Assembly: GCF_900111685.1 (NCBI RefSeq)
Contig: NZ_FOHX01000011.1
Span: 186,001-250,000, forward strand
Direction of reading: 5' to 3'
From: Nonomuraea wenchangensis
GTDB taxonomy: Bacteria; Actinomycetota; Actinomycetes; Streptosporangiales; Streptosporangiaceae
Length of the DNA stretch: 64,000 nt
The notes beneath the pieces were generated by a model. The model ran no database searches and was not told where the DNA came from. It worked only from the letters and a program-made list of their open reading frames with translations. How positions within the stretch are numbered: position 1 is the stretch's first letter; every line of letters begins with the position of its first letter. Below, one piece after another: positions 43,473 through 51,015 of this stretch. A program made the position numbers and the translations under genes.

Positions 43473-43949
43473 TCAGCGCAGCCGGTCGAGCTCGTCGGCG
43501 AACGACAGCCGTTCGGCGATCACCGACAGGATGTCGGCCGGCAGCAGGCCCTCCTCCATGCTGAGCTCCAGCAGCTCCTCCGAGCTCACGCCGAGGTCGC
43601 TCAGCAGCTCGAAGTCGCCCGCCGGGCGCACGCCGAGGCTGTTGCCCTCCTTGTCGGGCGCCACGCCGGCGAACTCGGCGAACAGCTCGCCCAGCCGGTC
43701 GGAGGCGATGGCGTGCGCGTCGGACAGGAAGACCCGCGGCTCGTCGTCGCCGCGGTAGCGCACGAGGGCGAACCATTCGTCCTCGACCTCGACGCACAGG
43801 AGGGCGAGCTCGTCGCCGATCAGCCCCAAGGTCTCCGTCACGGCGTCGCCGAAGTCGTCGACGATCTCAGCTTCGCTCAGATCGACCTCGGCACCGTTCC
43901 AGCCGTCGGGGGTCCACACAAAGGCCGCAGAGAAGGTGTTGGCCGCCAT
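43473..43949 (-). CDS. tRNA adenosine deaminase-associated protein (copy 1)
   Basis: A 158-residue acidic soluble protein of the TadA-associated family found before tadA in actinobacteria. The C-terminus DLGVSSEELLELSMEEGL, then LLPADILSVIAERL, is the shared block. It begins 19 bases after the second copy ends and stops 27 bases before tadA starts. Its role is not established; co-occurrence suggests assistance to TadA. Confidence 0.88.
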   Translation of the reverse strand: MAANTFSAAFVWTPDGWNGAEVDLSEAEIVDDFGDAVTETLGLIGDELALLCVEVEDEWFALVRYRGDDEPRVFLSDAHAIASDRLGELFAEFAGVAPDKEGNSLGVRPAGDFELLSDLGVSSEELLELSMEEGLLPADILSVIAERLSFADELDRLR

Positions 43950-43967
43950 GTCCGCGCTCCAGGGGGG

Positions 43968-44477
43968 TCAGCCGAAGACCGATTCGATGGCACGCTCGAA
44001 CGGCTCGGAGAAGCCGAGCCGCGCGGCGATGCTGGACAGCACGTCTTCGGGCAACAGGTCGATGTCGCCGGAGAGGATGCCCAGCTCCATCTCGTCCAAC
44101 CCGAGATCGGCGAAGATCGACAGATCTCCGGCGGGGAGCACGGTCTCCTCGTCCTGGAGGATCTCGTCGAGCTCCTCCTCGTCGGGGACGGGCACGTCCA
44201 GGTATTCGAGCACCTGACGGGCCAGCGGGAAGTCCCAGGAGGCGGCGATGTCGGAGAGGAAGACGTCCACCCGGTCGCCGAGGCCCCGCAGCGCCACGAA
44301 GAACTCGTCGCCCACGGCGACCAGCGCGATCGTGCCGCTCTCGCTCGGCTGCTGCTTGAGCACCTGGATCAGGCCGTGCAGGTCGGAGGTGAGCGCGACG
44401 GGCAACAGCTCGGCGTGCCACCGTTCGTCCTCGCGATAGACCACGATGGCGAAGTCGAGCGCGTCTTCGTCCGTCAT
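43968..44477 (-). CDS. tRNA adenosine deaminase-associated protein (copy 2)
   Basis: A 169-residue acidic paralog of the neighbouring gene, sharing the C-terminal block FADLGLDEMELGILSGDI, then LLPEDVLSSIAARLGF. The similarity is in the second half; the first half has diverged. The ATG at 44477 is preferred since GGTGGGG lies six bases upstream; ATG 44483 is an alternative. Probably a tandem duplication. Confidence 0.85.
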   Translation of the reverse strand: MTDEDALDFAIVVYREDERWHAELLPVALTSDLHGLIQVLKQQPSESGTIALVAVGDEFFVALRGLGDRVDVFLSDIAASWDFPLARQVLEYLDVPVPDEEELDEILQDEETVLPAGDLSIFADLGLDEMELGILSGDIDLLPEDVLSSIAARLGFSEPFERAIESVFG

Positions 44478-44630
44478 CGCCATCCCCACCCGATTTCTGA
44501 CACGACAGATATCACCAGCACCCAATCGTTCCAGAACCGGGCACCCGGCGTGTGCCTCTCCGACCAAATTGTGATCAAAACCAAAACCGCGAGGTGCCTC
44601 GGTGTCTCCCAGGGGATACCGTTGTCCTCC

Positions 44631-45269
44631 ATGGAAACCCTCGTCGTCGACCATCCGCTCGTGGCCCACAAGCTCACCGCGCTGCGTGATGCCGGCACCG
44701 ACTCGCCGACTTTCCGCAGGCTCGCCGACGAGCTGGTGACCCTGCTGGCCTACGAGGCCACGCGCGACGTGCGGATCACCGACGTCACCGTCCAGACCCC
44801 GGTCGCCACCGCGCACGGCGTGCGGCTGGCCAAGCCCTACCCCCTGGTCGTGCCGATCCTGCGGGCCGGGCTCGGCATGCTCGACGGCATGACCCGGCTG
44901 CTGCCCACGGCCGAGGTCGGTTTCCTGGGGATGATCCGCAACGAGTCCACCCTCCAGGCGGAGACGTACGCCACCCGCCTGCCCGACGACCTGTCCGGCC
45001 GGCAGTGCTATGTGGTCGATCCGATGCTCGCCACCGGCGGCACGCTGGCGGCGGCCGTGCAGTTCCTCTTCGACCGGGGCGCCGTCGACGTCACCGCCAT
45101 CTGCCTGCTGGCCGCCCCCGAGGGGCTCGCCTACATGGACAAGGTGTTCGCCAACTCCGGCAAGCCCATCCGCGTCGTGACCGCGGCCCTCGACGAGCGG
45201 CTCAACGAGAGCGGCTACATCGTTCCCGGCCTCGGCGACGCGGGCGACCGCCTCTACGGCGTCGTCTGA
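44631..45269 (+). CDS. upp: uracil phosphoribosyltransferase
   Basis: A 212-residue enzyme salvaging uracil to UMP with PRPP. The PRPP motif is VDPMLATGGTLAAAV and the uracil loop follows near YIVPGLGDAGDRLYG. It is divergent from the tadA-associated genes. A clear terminator follows. Length and motifs are normal. Confidence 0.97.
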   Translation: METLVVDHPLVAHKLTALRDAGTDSPTFRRLADELVTLLAYEATRDVRITDVTVQTPVATAHGVRLAKPYPLVVPILRAGLGMLDGMTRLLPTAEVGFLGMIRNESTLQAETYATRLPDDLSGRQCYVVDPMLATGGTLAAAVQFLFDRGAVDVTAICLLAAPEGLAYMDKVFANSGKPIRVVTAALDERLNESGYIVPGLGDAGDRLYGVV

Positions 45270-45291
45270 CTCCGCTCAGCCGCTCTTTTGG

Positions 45292-45326
45292 ACCGGTCCC
45301 GCGATTCGCTCGCGGGGCCGGTTTTT
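45292..45326 (+). terminator. Rho-independent terminator of upp
   Basis: Stem ACCGG-t-CCCGCGA with TCGCGGG-g-CCGGT, loop TTCGC, followed by a T-run ending at 45326. Confidence 0.85.
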
Positions 45327-45394
45327 CCGTCACACTCGGTCGTCACTTCGTTACATTCTGTGGTTAGGTGGGTACGAAGAGACGCGAAGGCAAC

Positions 45395-45670
45395 ATGCGC
45401 GTGGGGGAGCACGATGAGCGACATGCCGGCCGACGAGGTGTCCTCGTGAACGAGCACACCGAGGCCGATCCGATGCCGTACGCCGAGGTCGAGGCGGTGC
45501 TGCGCGACGAGTTCGCGGGCGTCCACTCCTCGACCACGGTCACGCGCTGCGTCGAGGCGGCGCACTACGGCGCGCTGGAGGTCACCGGCTACGCCCATCC
45601 CAGCCTCGTCGAGCGCATCGCGCGCAAGCACCTTCACGTGCTGGCTCTGGTGGCCAGCGAGCGCGGTTAG
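45395..45670 (+). CDS. small protein with a three-helix-bundle-like C-terminus
   Basis: A 91-residue protein if started at ATG 45395 after GAAGGCAAC. The conserved part is the C-terminal 65 residues (PYAEVEAVLRDEF, TVTRCVEAAHYGALEV), resembling the three-helix-bundle dimerisation family of actinobacteria. A GTG at 45446 is an alternative start, and it overlaps an 11-codon open frame (45414-45449) with a good ribosome binding site, GGGGGAG, which could couple translation. Function unknown. Confidence 0.65.
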   Translation: MRVGEHDERHAGRRGVLVNEHTEADPMPYAEVEAVLRDEFAGVHSSTTVTRCVEAAHYGALEVTGYAHPSLVERIARKHLHVLALVASERG

Positions 45671-45768
45671 ACCAAGATCAAAACTAACCCGCCAACTCAC
45701 CTTTACCCGGGCACCCGGGTGGGTAATGTATACGGCGGGAGTGGGTAAGTGGCTCGGAGGCGACGACG

Positions 45769-45927
45769 GTGCAGGTCAAAAAAGTCCTCACATACAGCGG
45801 CATCGGTTTTGTCGCTTACTACCTGTTGGCCCGACCAGCTGATGCCGCTGACGCGGTGAAGGGGGCGTTCGACACGGTGTTCAACGCAGCCGACTCACTG
45901 GCGCAGTTTGTGAACAACCTCTCATGA
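45769..45927 (+). CDS. 52-residue small protein with one hydrophobic segment
   Basis: A GTG-started frame MQVKKVLTYSGIGFVAYYLL followed by ARPADAADAVKGAFDTVF. GGAGG lies nine bases before the GTG, and the stop overlaps the ATG of the PH-domain gene as ATGA, so translation is coupled. The first 25 residues form a hydrophobic helix after two lysines, then an amphipathic helix. I recall similar small proteins before the same PH-domain gene in actinomycetes. Function unknown. Confidence 0.78.
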   Translation: MQVKKVLTYSGIGFVAYYLLARPADAADAVKGAFDTVFNAADSLAQFVNNLS

Positions 45928-46457
45928 GACTGGTGACCCACGGGGACTCAGCCCCGGCGTCGGTCAACCGTTACCTCCTCCCACAGGAACAGCAGGTCCT
46001 CATGGTGCGGCGCCACCCCGCCATCCTGCTCCGCCCGGTCGCCGAGGTCTTCGGCGGCCTGGTCGTCGCCGCGTTGCTCAGCAAGTTCTTCGGCGGCACC
46101 TCGGCGGGTGGCACGGCGCTCGTCGTCGTGTGGTGGCTGTGGCTCCTGCTGCTGATCCGTTTCGTATGGAAGGTCGCGGAGTGGTCGGTCGACTACTTCG
46201 TGGTGACCTCCAAGCGGATGTTGCTCACCACGGGGCTCATCACCCGCAAGGTCGCGATGATGCCCCTGGGCAAGGTCACGGACATGAGCTTCCAGCGCTC
46301 GCTGCTCGGGCGCATGCTCGGTTACGGCGAGTTCATCCTCGAGTCCGCAGGTCAGGACCAGGCTCTGTCAACGGTCGAGTACATTCCGTATCCGGAGACC
46401 CTCTACCTTGAGGTCTGCCAGATGCTTTTCCCCAGCAAGGACGACAGCGACGATTAA
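45924..46457 (+). CDS. bacterial PH-domain membrane protein
   Basis: A 177-residue protein with a helical hairpin or two transmembrane helices at about residues 30-80, then a bPH_2 fold (VTSKRMLLTTGLITRKVAM, then MPLGKVTDMSFQRS, then GEFILESAGQDQAL). YdbS/YdbT-like families bind lipid or proteins at the membrane. Its start overlaps the stop of the 52-residue gene, so the pair may form one complex. Confidence 0.92.
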   Translation: MRLVTHGDSAPASVNRYLLPQEQQVLMVRRHPAILLRPVAEVFGGLVVAALLSKFFGGTSAGGTALVVVWWLWLLLLIRFVWKVAEWSVDYFVVTSKRMLLTTGLITRKVAMMPLGKVTDMSFQRSLLGRMLGYGEFILESAGQDQALSTVEYIPYPETLYLEVCQMLFPSKDDSDD

Positions 46458-46553
46458 TCTCCGCGCGGCAAATTCTTCACGCAGGGATACCAGATTCGGC
46501 TACTTCATGCAATCATTGCGTGTTGTTGACCCTTCCCCGCCCTGAGAGATGAG

Positions 46554-47897
46554 ATGCCGAGTCAGGGAACCATCGGTGACCGCGTCCGTGGATTGCGGCT
46601 GAACAGGCGGATGTCGCAGGCCCAGTTGGCCGGACCCGACCTGTCTGACAGTTATGTCTCGCTCATCGAGTCGGGCAAGCGCACGCCGACTCCTGTAGTG
46701 GCCCGGCTGCTGGCCGAGCGGCTCGGATGCACCACCGAGTTCCTCCTTCACGGGATCGAGCCTCGGCAGCGCATCGACACCGAGCTCGGGCTGCGGCATG
46801 CCGAGCTTGAGCTCCAGCACGGCGATCCCGCCGTCGCCGCCGACCGCTTTACCGAGATCGTGAAGGCGGCCGACGAGGAGAACGCCATGCTGACGGCGCA
46901 GGCCCGGTTCGGGCGGGCGCGGGCACTGGAGGCGCAGGGCCGGCTCGGCCAGGCGGTCGAGGCGTTCGAGCGCCTGCGCAGGGAGGCCGCGGCCCACCCC
47001 GAACGGCTGGCCGACCTGCCGCTGACCATCGCGCTGAGCCGCTGCTACCAGCGGGCCGGCGACCGGCTGCGCGCCCGCGACCTGGCCGCGCACGCCCTGG
47101 AGCAGGCCGAGCGGCTCAACGTGACCGAGGGCGAGATAGCGGTCGATCTGGCGGCGGCGCTGGTCGAGGCGCGCGGCGAGAACGAGAGCGACTCCCCCGA
47201 GCTGACCTACGTCAAGAAGGTCCTCGACATGACCGGTTTTTCCCCGGTTGTGGACCGTTCCGGGGAGATCCGGTCGCTGTGGGAGGCGAGCACGGCCGCC
47301 GCGGCGGGCGAGGATTCCGCCCTCGCGGTGCGGCTGGCCGACGACGCGATCATGGCCGGTCGCGAGACGCGGCTGGCGCTGCAGCTCGCCCGGGCCGCCA
47401 TGCACTGGGCGAGGATGGTCACGGCCCCGCTCGAGGAGTCCGAGCAGTTGGTGTCGAGCGCGTCCGCGGTCTTCGCCGCCTTCCCGTCGGCCGCCGCCGC
47501 CTACGCCGAGAGCCTGGTCGTGCACGCCCGGGTGCGGGTGCGTTCCGGTGACCTCGCGCACGCGGCGGAGCTGGCCGGTCGGGCGCTGGGCCTGGCGGGC
47601 GAGGAGTTCGGCACGTCGGCCGCCGAGGCCCGTCTGGTGCTCGCCGCCGTGGCGCTGGAGCTGGGCGGCGACGCCGCGGCCGAGCTCGCCACCGCGCACC
47701 GGCTGCTGAGCGCGCTCGACCGACCGGTGTTCGGCACCGACCGGCAGGCCGCACGGTGCTGGCGGGAGCTGGGTGACCTGCACGGTCGTGTGGGGTCCGT
47801 CGCACAGCAGACCGCCGCGTATCGTAAGGCGCTCGAAGCCGCCGGAGTCCGTTCGTCCATGGTGGCGGTGACGACCGACACGACCGTGTCCCGCTGA
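46554..47897 (+). CDS. XRE-type regulator with TPR repeats
   Basis: A 447-residue protein with an N-terminal helix-turn-helix (RGLRLNRRMSQAQLAG, DSYVSLIESGKRTPTP) at about residues 10-65 and tetratricopeptide-like repeats over most of the remainder. This resembles Rgg/PlcR-type and actinomycete XRE-TPR regulators in which the TPR part may bind a peptide or protein. No peptide gene was found nearby. The next gene, a GntR regulator, starts 102 bases later. Confidence 0.88.
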   Translation: MPSQGTIGDRVRGLRLNRRMSQAQLAGPDLSDSYVSLIESGKRTPTPVVARLLAERLGCTTEFLLHGIEPRQRIDTELGLRHAELELQHGDPAVAADRFTEIVKAADEENAMLTAQARFGRARALEAQGRLGQAVEAFERLRREAAAHPERLADLPLTIALSRCYQRAGDRLRARDLAAHALEQAERLNVTEGEIAVDLAAALVEARGENESDSPELTYVKKVLDMTGFSPVVDRSGEIRSLWEASTAAAAGEDSALAVRLADDAIMAGRETRLALQLARAAMHWARMVTAPLEESEQLVSSASAVFAAFPSAAAAYAESLVVHARVRVRSGDLAHAAELAGRALGLAGEEFGTSAAEARLVLAAVALELGGDAAAELATAHRLLSALDRPVFGTDRQAARCWRELGDLHGRVGSVAQQTAAYRKALEAAGVRSSMVAVTTDTTVSR

Positions 47898-47951
47898 ATT
47901 CCTCCGGGAGCTCCAGATTTGGCGTTCCGAGTCTGGAATAATTAGGGTCTA

Positions 47952-47978
47952 CCAGTCATTGACTCATGGGATGACTGG
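47952..47978. promoter_or_regulatory. palindrome upstream of the GntR/FadR gene
   Basis: CCAGTCAT (47952-47959) and ATGACTGG (47971-47978) form perfect 8-base arms with an 11-base spacer, 22 bases before the GTG start. A smaller palindrome AGTCA-t-TGACT lies at 47954-47964. Position suggests autoregulation by the GntR protein. Confidence 0.65.
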
Positions 47979-47999
47979 CTTTCCCGGAGGAGGCGGACT

Positions 48000-48683
48000 G
48001 TGAGTCTGCGTACGGCGCAGCGGGCTTCGCTCGTCGACCAGGTGATCGATCAGCTCAAGGAGCAGATCACCTCAGGGTCGTGGACGATGAACGGCAAGAT
48101 CCCGACCGAGACCGTGCTGGCCGAGCAGCTCGGGGTCGGGCGCAACACCGTTCGCGAGGCCGTACGCGCGCTCACGCACGCCGGGCTGCTGGAGTGCCGA
48201 CAGGGCGACGGCACCTACGTCCGGGCGACCAGCGAGCTCTCCGGCGCCATGCTGCGCCGGCTCAAGCAGGCCGAGCAGCTGGAGATCCTGGAGGTGCGAC
48301 GCGCGCTGGAGGTCGAGTCCGCGCGCCTCGCCGCCACCCGCCGCACCGACGAGGACATCACCCGCATCGAGGCCGCCCTGGCCGAGCGGGAGCGCGCGTG
48401 GGACCTCGACGACCCCGAATACTTCGTCGAGGCCGATCTCGCCTTCCACATGGCGGTCGCGCACGCCACCCACAACCTCGTCCTCATCGACCTGTACGAG
48501 GACTTCTCCGCGGCGCTGCGGGCCAGCATCACGGCGGCCGGCACGTCGCTGAACAAGACCTACATCCCGCACGACGCGATCGCCCGCGCCATCGCGGCCG
48601 GCGACGCCACGGCGGCCGAGCGGGCCGGTCACGCCTGCATGGAGCACATCCTCATCGCACTCACCGAGTCCGGCGACTCCTGA
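48000..48683 (+). CDS. GntR family regulator, FadR subfamily
   Basis: A 227-residue protein with GntR winged helix at about residues 9-75 (PTETVLAEQLGVGRNTVREA) and an FCD all-helical effector domain from about 85 (EVRRALEVESARLAA, DLAFHMAVAHATHN), with metal-binding His and Asp typical of the family. Effectors are usually organic acids. A palindrome precedes the start codon. The MarR gene follows after 20 bases. Confidence 0.92.
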   Translation: MSLRTAQRASLVDQVIDQLKEQITSGSWTMNGKIPTETVLAEQLGVGRNTVREAVRALTHAGLLECRQGDGTYVRATSELSGAMLRRLKQAEQLEILEVRRALEVESARLAATRRTDEDITRIEAALAERERAWDLDDPEYFVEADLAFHMAVAHATHNLVLIDLYEDFSAALRASITAAGTSLNKTYIPHDAIARAIAAGDATAAERAGHACMEHILIALTESGDS

Positions 48684-48703
48684 CGGCCCCGGAGGGGTGT
48701 GAG

Positions 48704-49162
48704 GTGCGCAGGAGCCGGCGTCAACGCGAGCAGCCCGACCTCGGCATCCTGTCCAGCCGGACGCTGTTCGCCCTGCAGCGTGAGCTGTTCGCCAAGCTGG
48801 GCGAGCAGGGGCATCCGCGACTCCGGCCGCGCCACGGGGCGGTGCTCGCCTACCTCGACGAGGAGGGCAGCCGGGCCACCGACCTGGCCGCCCAGTCGGG
48901 GCAGCACAAGCAGGTGATCGGCACGCTGGTGGACGAGCTGGTCGAGCTCGGCTACGTGGAGCGGCGGCCCGACCCGGCCGACCGCCGCGCCAAGCTGATC
49001 GTGCCCACCGGGAAGGGGCTCGACTTCCTCGCCAGGTCGGACGCGGTGCTCGCCGAGATGGAGGCCGCGCACGCGCGGGCCGTGGGCGAGCGGGCGTACG
49101 CGGAGTTCAAGAGGGTCTTCAAGCTCGTCGCCGAACGCCAGACCAGCACGCCGGGCCCGTGA
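48704..49162 (+). CDS. MarR family transcriptional regulator
   Basis: A 152-residue winged-helix protein. RPRHGAVLAYLDEEGS leads into the recognition helix (DLAAQSGQHKQVIGTLVDEL) and the wing ERRPDPADRRAKLIVPT. GTG 48704 follows GGAGGGGTGTGAG at good distance. It lies 20 bases after the GntR gene on the same strand. Target unknown. Confidence 0.9.
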   Translation: MRRSRRQREQPDLGILSSRTLFALQRELFAKLGEQGHPRLRPRHGAVLAYLDEEGSRATDLAAQSGQHKQVIGTLVDELVELGYVERRPDPADRRAKLIVPTGKGLDFLARSDAVLAEMEAAHARAVGERAYAEFKRVFKLVAERQTSTPGP

Positions 49163-49175
49163 GGGGCCGCCGGGC

Positions 49176-50273
49176 TCAGCTCTGGCGCAGGGACATGACG
49201 AGGTAGCGGAAGGCCGGCTGCGCGTCGCCGGGGACGTCCTGGATGAGCGCGGGCCGGGTGGGCGACTCCAGGTTGATGCGGGCCAGCTCGCCCTCGATGC
49301 CCACCAGCCCGTCGAGCAGGAACTGCGACTGGAAGGCGATCTGGATGTCGTCGCCGCGCAGCTCGCACGGCACCACCTCGGTGCCGCGGCCGACGTCGCC
49401 GCCGCCCGCCTGGATGAGCACCTGCCCCTGCGTGAACGACAGCCGGATCGCGGTGTTGCGCTCGGCCACCAGCGCCACGCGCTTGATCGCGTTGACGAAC
49501 GGACCCACCGCCACGTCGGCCCGGATCGACCAGTCGCTGCTCAGCCGGGAACGGTAGTCGATGAACTGCTCGTCGAGCAGCCGCACGGTCGTGCTGCGCC
49601 CGACGCTCTCGAACCCGGCCACCCCGTCGCCCATGGCCACCGCGACCTCGCCGCCGCGCAGCGACTTGGCCACCTCGACCAGCACCCGGGCCGGCACCAT
49701 CGCCGAGACGGACACGTCGGGGGTGGCCGGGCGCCAGGTGAAGTCGCGGGCGGCGATGCGGTAGCGGTCGGTGGCCGCCATCGCGACCGACTCGCCGTCG
49801 ATGTCGACCCTGATGCCGGTGAGCATCGGCAGCGTGTCGTCGCGGCTCGCGGCCGGGGCGACCTGGCCGACGGCCGAGGCGAACACGCCGCCGCCCACCG
49901 CGCCGACGACCGGCGGCATCGCGGGCAGGGTCGGGAAGTCCTCGACCGGCATGGTGACCAGCCCGAACTCGGCGCTGCCACAGGTCAGCACCGCCTCGGG
50001 CCCCTCGGTGACAATCTCGACGTCGTCGGCGGGCAGGCTGCGGCTGATCTCGGCGAGCAGCCGGCCCGGGATGAGCACGGTGCCCTCCTCGGCCACGTCG
50101 GCGTCGATCGTGGCCCGCGCCGAGACGTCGTAGTCGAACGCCGACAACGTCAGCTCCTCGCCGGCCTCCAGCAGCAGCCCGGACAGGACGGGCACCACAG
50201 GGCGGCTGGGCAGGACTCGGGCAGCCCATGCCACCGCTTCTGCCAGAACATCGCGGTTAACCCGGATTTTCAC
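49176..50273 (-). CDS. DNA polymerase III beta sliding clamp, probable second copy
   Basis: A 365-residue protein with the three-part clamp fold. The N-terminus MKIRVNRDVLAEAVAWAARV is close to actinobacterial DnaN, and AMAATDRYRIAARDFTW is the usual clamp motif. The C-terminal YLVMSLRQS replaces the standard YLLMPVR of the binding pocket end. It has no dnaA, recF or gyrB beside it, so it is probably a paralog rather than the main clamp; actinomycetes often carry one. It could serve translesion synthesis or repair. Confidence 0.88.
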   Translation of the reverse strand: MKIRVNRDVLAEAVAWAARVLPSRPVVPVLSGLLLEAGEELTLSAFDYDVSARATIDADVAEEGTVLIPGRLLAEISRSLPADDVEIVTEGPEAVLTCGSAEFGLVTMPVEDFPTLPAMPPVVGAVGGGVFASAVGQVAPAASRDDTLPMLTGIRVDIDGESVAMAATDRYRIAARDFTWRPATPDVSVSAMVPARVLVEVAKSLRGGEVAVAMGDGVAGFESVGRSTTVRLLDEQFIDYRSRLSSDWSIRADVAVGPFVNAIKRVALVAERNTAIRLSFTQGQVLIQAGGGDVGRGTEVVPCELRGDDIQIAFQSQFLLDGLVGIEGELARINLESPTRPALIQDVPGDAQPAFRYLVMSLRQS

Positions 50274-50364
50274 CTGTCACACCCCTTCGTCGCCATGCCC
50301 CTACGAAAATAGCCGAGGCCACCGACAACCCCGGGCCCGCAGTGGTGCCGGTGGTGCGGGAGAG

Positions 50365-51015
50365 TCAGGCGCGGCTCTGGAGGTAGGCGAGAACGGCCAG
50401 CACCCGGCGGTTGTCGTCGTCCGAGGGGGCGAGGCCGAGCTTGGCGAAGATGTTGGCGGTGTGCTTGGCGACGGCGCTCTCGCTCAGGTAGAGCCGCTGG
50501 GAGATGGCCGCGTTGGAGCGGCCCTCCGCCATGGCCTCCAGCACCTCCCGCTCGCGCGGCGTGAGCGCGGCCAGCGGCTCGCGCCTGGCGTTGCTGGCCA
50601 GCAGCTTGGCGATGACCTCCGGGTCCATCGCGGTGCCGCCCTCGGCGACCCGGCGTACGGCGTCGACGAACTGCTCGGCGTTGAAGACGCGGTCCTTCAG
50701 CAGGTAGCCGATGCCGCCGGAGCCGTCGGCCAGCAGCTCGCGCGCGTACAGCTGCTCGACGTGCTGCGACAGCACCAGGATCGGCAGGCCCGGCACCGAC
50801 TTCCTGGCCGCCAGCGCGGCCTGAAGTCCCTCGTCGGTGAACGTGGGCGGCAGGCGCACGTCCACGATCGAGACGTCCGGCCGCAGCTCCAGCAGCCCCT
50901 TGAGCAGCTCAGGGCCGCTGTCCACCGCTCCCACGACGGTGAAGCCGTGCGCCTGGAGCAGGTGCACCAGGCCGTCCCTGAGCAGGTAGAGGTCTTCGGC
51001 GATGAGCACGTTCAT
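50365..51015 (-). CDS. LuxR/NarL-type response regulator
   Basis: A 216-residue regulator. The receiver has D52 in VSIVDVRLPP as the phosphoacceptor and the C-terminal helix-turn-helix TPREREVLEAMAEGRSNAAI, then SQRLYLSESAVAKHTANIF. Its ATG overlaps the kinase stop by four bases. With that kinase it forms a DesK/DesR-like pair divergent from an ABC exporter, the probable target. Confidence 0.95.
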   Translation of the reverse strand: MNVLIAEDLYLLRDGLVHLLQAHGFTVVGAVDSGPELLKGLLELRPDVSIVDVRLPPTFTDEGLQAALAARKSVPGLPILVLSQHVEQLYARELLADGSGGIGYLLKDRVFNAEQFVDAVRRVAEGGTAMDPEVIAKLLASNARREPLAALTPREREVLEAMAEGRSNAAISQRLYLSESAVAKHTANIFAKLGLAPSDDDNRRVLAVLAYLQSRA

